Assembly: GCA_029339195.1 (NCBI GenBank)
Contig: JAPTJF010000489.1
Span: forward strand, 1-44,944
DNA: 44,944 nt
Direction of reading: 5' to 3'
DNA from: Micractinium sp. NFX-FRZ
Lineage: Eukaryota > Chlorophyta > Trebouxiophyceae > Chlorellales > Chlorellaceae
Shown here: one piece after another, positions 43,725 to 44,944 of the stretch
Position numbering within the stretch: the first letter of the stretch is position 1
How the letters are laid out: each line of letters starts with the position of its first letter
The notes under the pieces: model-generated
Told to the model about the DNA's origin: nothing
What the model saw: the letters and a program-made list of their open reading frames with translations, nothing else
Databases searched by the model: none
Program-made: the position numbers and the translations under genes

Positions 43725-44830
43725 TTTGCATTACTCTATTGATCAAGTCTGTCGCAGTCTCAGACAGAAACCGACAGACATGACCCAAACCGCGTGAAAA
43801 ACGCGTCAGTCTCAACCCCACCTCCCACCTCCAGAGCAGCGGCGCTGTCCAGCCCGCTTGTGGGTTCATCCAGCATGAGCACAGGGGGGGACGAGGCCAG
43901 AGCCTCGCCGATGCTGACCCGCCGCCGCTGCCCGCCAGACACGCCGCGCTGCCTGTCGCCGCCAATCCTGACGTGGCGGCACGCCTGCACACAAGTGGGA
44001 GGAGCGGCGGCAGGGCATGCGCTTTAGAAAGGGAGGCAGGCGGGGCGGCGGGGAGCAGTGCCAACCAAAGCCTGCCATGCACTTGCGTCTGGTGTGGGCC
44101 AAATCTCATTCTGCTTGGCCGTCTTTGTTGCTGCCTCAGCCGCACTGTCGAGGCACCCCGCCCAGCAGCAATGCAGCGCCCGCCCATGGCACACCAGACT
44201 ACCTGCAGCCCCAGCTCTTGCAGGAGCTGCTCCGCCCGCTGCTTGGCGACCACAGCGGGCACGCCGTGCACGCTGCGCAGCTCGCAAGCGTACTGCAGCA
44301 TCTCCAGTACCGTCAGGTTGGCTATCAATATGTCCTGCTGCTCCACGTAGGCAAGCAGGCGCTGCGGCACGCCCGGGCGCAGCGCCTGCTGCCCGTAGAG
44401 CACGCTCCCAGAAAAGTGGGCTTCCGGCGTGCGCCCAGCCAGCGCGTCTGGGCACAGGAGCAGGCATTGGGAGGGCAGGTGGGACAGGGTGAGGGCGAGT
44501 TGGGAATGAGTTGGGCGCAAGCAGGCTGGCCAAAGGAGCTATTGGGCAGGCTGGCTGGTCTGCGTACTGTTGTACCCACTCTGCAGAGCCGTGCTCTGTT
44601 TTGAAGCACCTTTGCTGTCCCCTGTCGCGGAAGGGTGCCACCCATCCCGCCGGAAGTCCACACACCGCACCCATGAGGCTGGTCTTTCCGGCGCCGCTCG
44701 ATCCCATCAAAGCCGTGAGCTGCCCCGCACGGATGCAGCCGCTGGCCGCGTGCAGGATGGTGACGGCAGGGCGGCGCAGGCTGCCGCCTGCGGTGACGCT
44801 GACATCCTGTATCAGGCGGACGCGGCGGGC
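39746..44830 (-). CDS. ABCG-type half-transporter, N-terminus missing
   Basis: Fourteen exons join in phase (44830-44671, 44447-44203, 43984-43829, 43522-43381, 43209-43106, 42865-42683, 42437-42343, 41999-41940, 41736-41662, 41448-41351, 41083-41000, 40666-40544, 40292-40189, 40009-39746) to about 630 residues. The ATP-binding domain comes first: Walker [10 protein letters not shown], then DALAGRT, Q-loop YVEQQD, signature [12 protein letters not shown], Walker [15 protein letters not shown]-loop ASVHQPS. About six membrane helices follow, which is the ABCG/WHITE half-transporter order. The substrate cannot be told; relatives export lipids, hormones or xenobiotics as dimers. An in-frame TAG precedes exon 44830 with no Met in between, so at least one 5' exon lies upstream or beyond the window. 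Introns after 42683 and 40544 are GC-AG. The C-terminal ~60 residues after the last helix are Ser/Ala-rich. Confidence 0.88.
40741..40803 (-). repeat. Intron copy of the ABCG exon 12 acceptor with the AG lost
   Basis: The stretch matches 40651-40713 (exon 12 start, acceptor and upstream intron) 90 bases away. In gene sense the real site reads CTGCAGTTGTGGCCTACCTG and the copy CTGCAATTGTGGCCTACCTG, so the copy's AG acceptor has become AA. Confidence 0.75.
42266..42340. repeat. TGTGC/TGCTG pentanucleotide microsatellite at an ABCG donor site
   Basis: About fifteen 5-base units (TGCTG, TGTGC, TGCCG variants) directly adjoining the donor of ABCG exon 7 on the intron side. Confidence 0.85.
43676..43724. 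repeat. 49-base homopolymer of C in an ABCG intron
   Basis: Forty-nine consecutive C on the plus strand (G in the gene sense), preceded by alternating GC, inside the intron between ABCG exons 3 and 4. The true length may differ because such runs are hard to sequence. Confidence 0.9.
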
Positions 44831-44944
44831 CTAATGTGTGCAATGTTGCTGGCCTAGCGTGCAACCGGCTTGCTTGTTTGTGTTTACAGTCCGTTTCTCC
44901 GCAATGAAACTTGCGATACAGACCCCCAAGAGGCAGCTTGGGCT
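44831..44944. other. Right edge: intron or upstream sequence of the ABCG gene
   Basis: In the ABCG sense this ends with ACATTGCACACATTAG just before the first recognised exon, a usable acceptor. No coding stretch is recognised in these 114 bases. Confidence 0.4.

Noticed and set aside
1..44944. tRNA, rRNA or transposable elements
   Set aside because: No cloverleaf, ribosomal segment, reverse transcriptase or transposase motif, or terminal repeat was recognised on either strand by eye; a covariance-model or repeat-library search could still find small ones.

Overview
The window looks like nuclear DNA of a green alga, most likely a Chlorella-like trebouxiophyte. It is very GC-rich, its genes are cut by many short GT-AG introns and a few GC-AG ones, its proteins carry Ala/Gln/Gly-rich low-complexity stretches, and TGTAA motifs lie downstream of several stop codons. 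The gene families are plant/algal: SYP81 syntaxin, OMA1, an ABCG half-transporter and a DUF1769 protein. All gene models here are hand-spliced by reading frame, splice phase and family resemblance. No RNA gene, transposon or CRISPR array was recognised.

Layout: 1-1486 holds a minisatellite and simple repeats. 1487-4359 (-) is a polyQ/Ala-rich unknown protein. 5251-6919 (+) is a small type I membrane protein. 7523-16386 (-) is a 17-exon gene encoding two complete Y-family translesion DNA polymerases in one chain. 16752-18691 (+) is an OMA1-like metalloprotease. 18838-21164 and 22459-25402 (+) are tandem SDR-like paralogues. 26107-27721 (-) is syntaxin-18/SYP81. 28100-31219 (-) is a 2OG-Fe(II) oxygenase. 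32486-35508 (+) is a probable F-box/LRR protein. 36186-39259 (+) is a DUF1769 protein. 39746-44830 (-) is an ABCG half-transporter whose first exon lies outside the window.

The main discovery candidate is the polymerase gene. Its first module keeps Pol iota hallmarks and its second is Pol eta-like. One uninterrupted 987-nt exon encodes both the end of module 1 and the first catalytic motif of module 2, so the fusion does not rest on a guessed splice. All 17 exons join in phase to about 1,533 residues, ending in a ubiquitin-interaction-like helix and a PIP-like PCNA motif. In other organisms Pol iota and Pol eta are separate proteins that act at stalled replication forks; here they would be delivered as one molecule.

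A second theme is that introns of several genes hold extra, partly decayed copies of the adjacent exon edge including its splice site. Two of these copies provide in-frame alternative splice sites.
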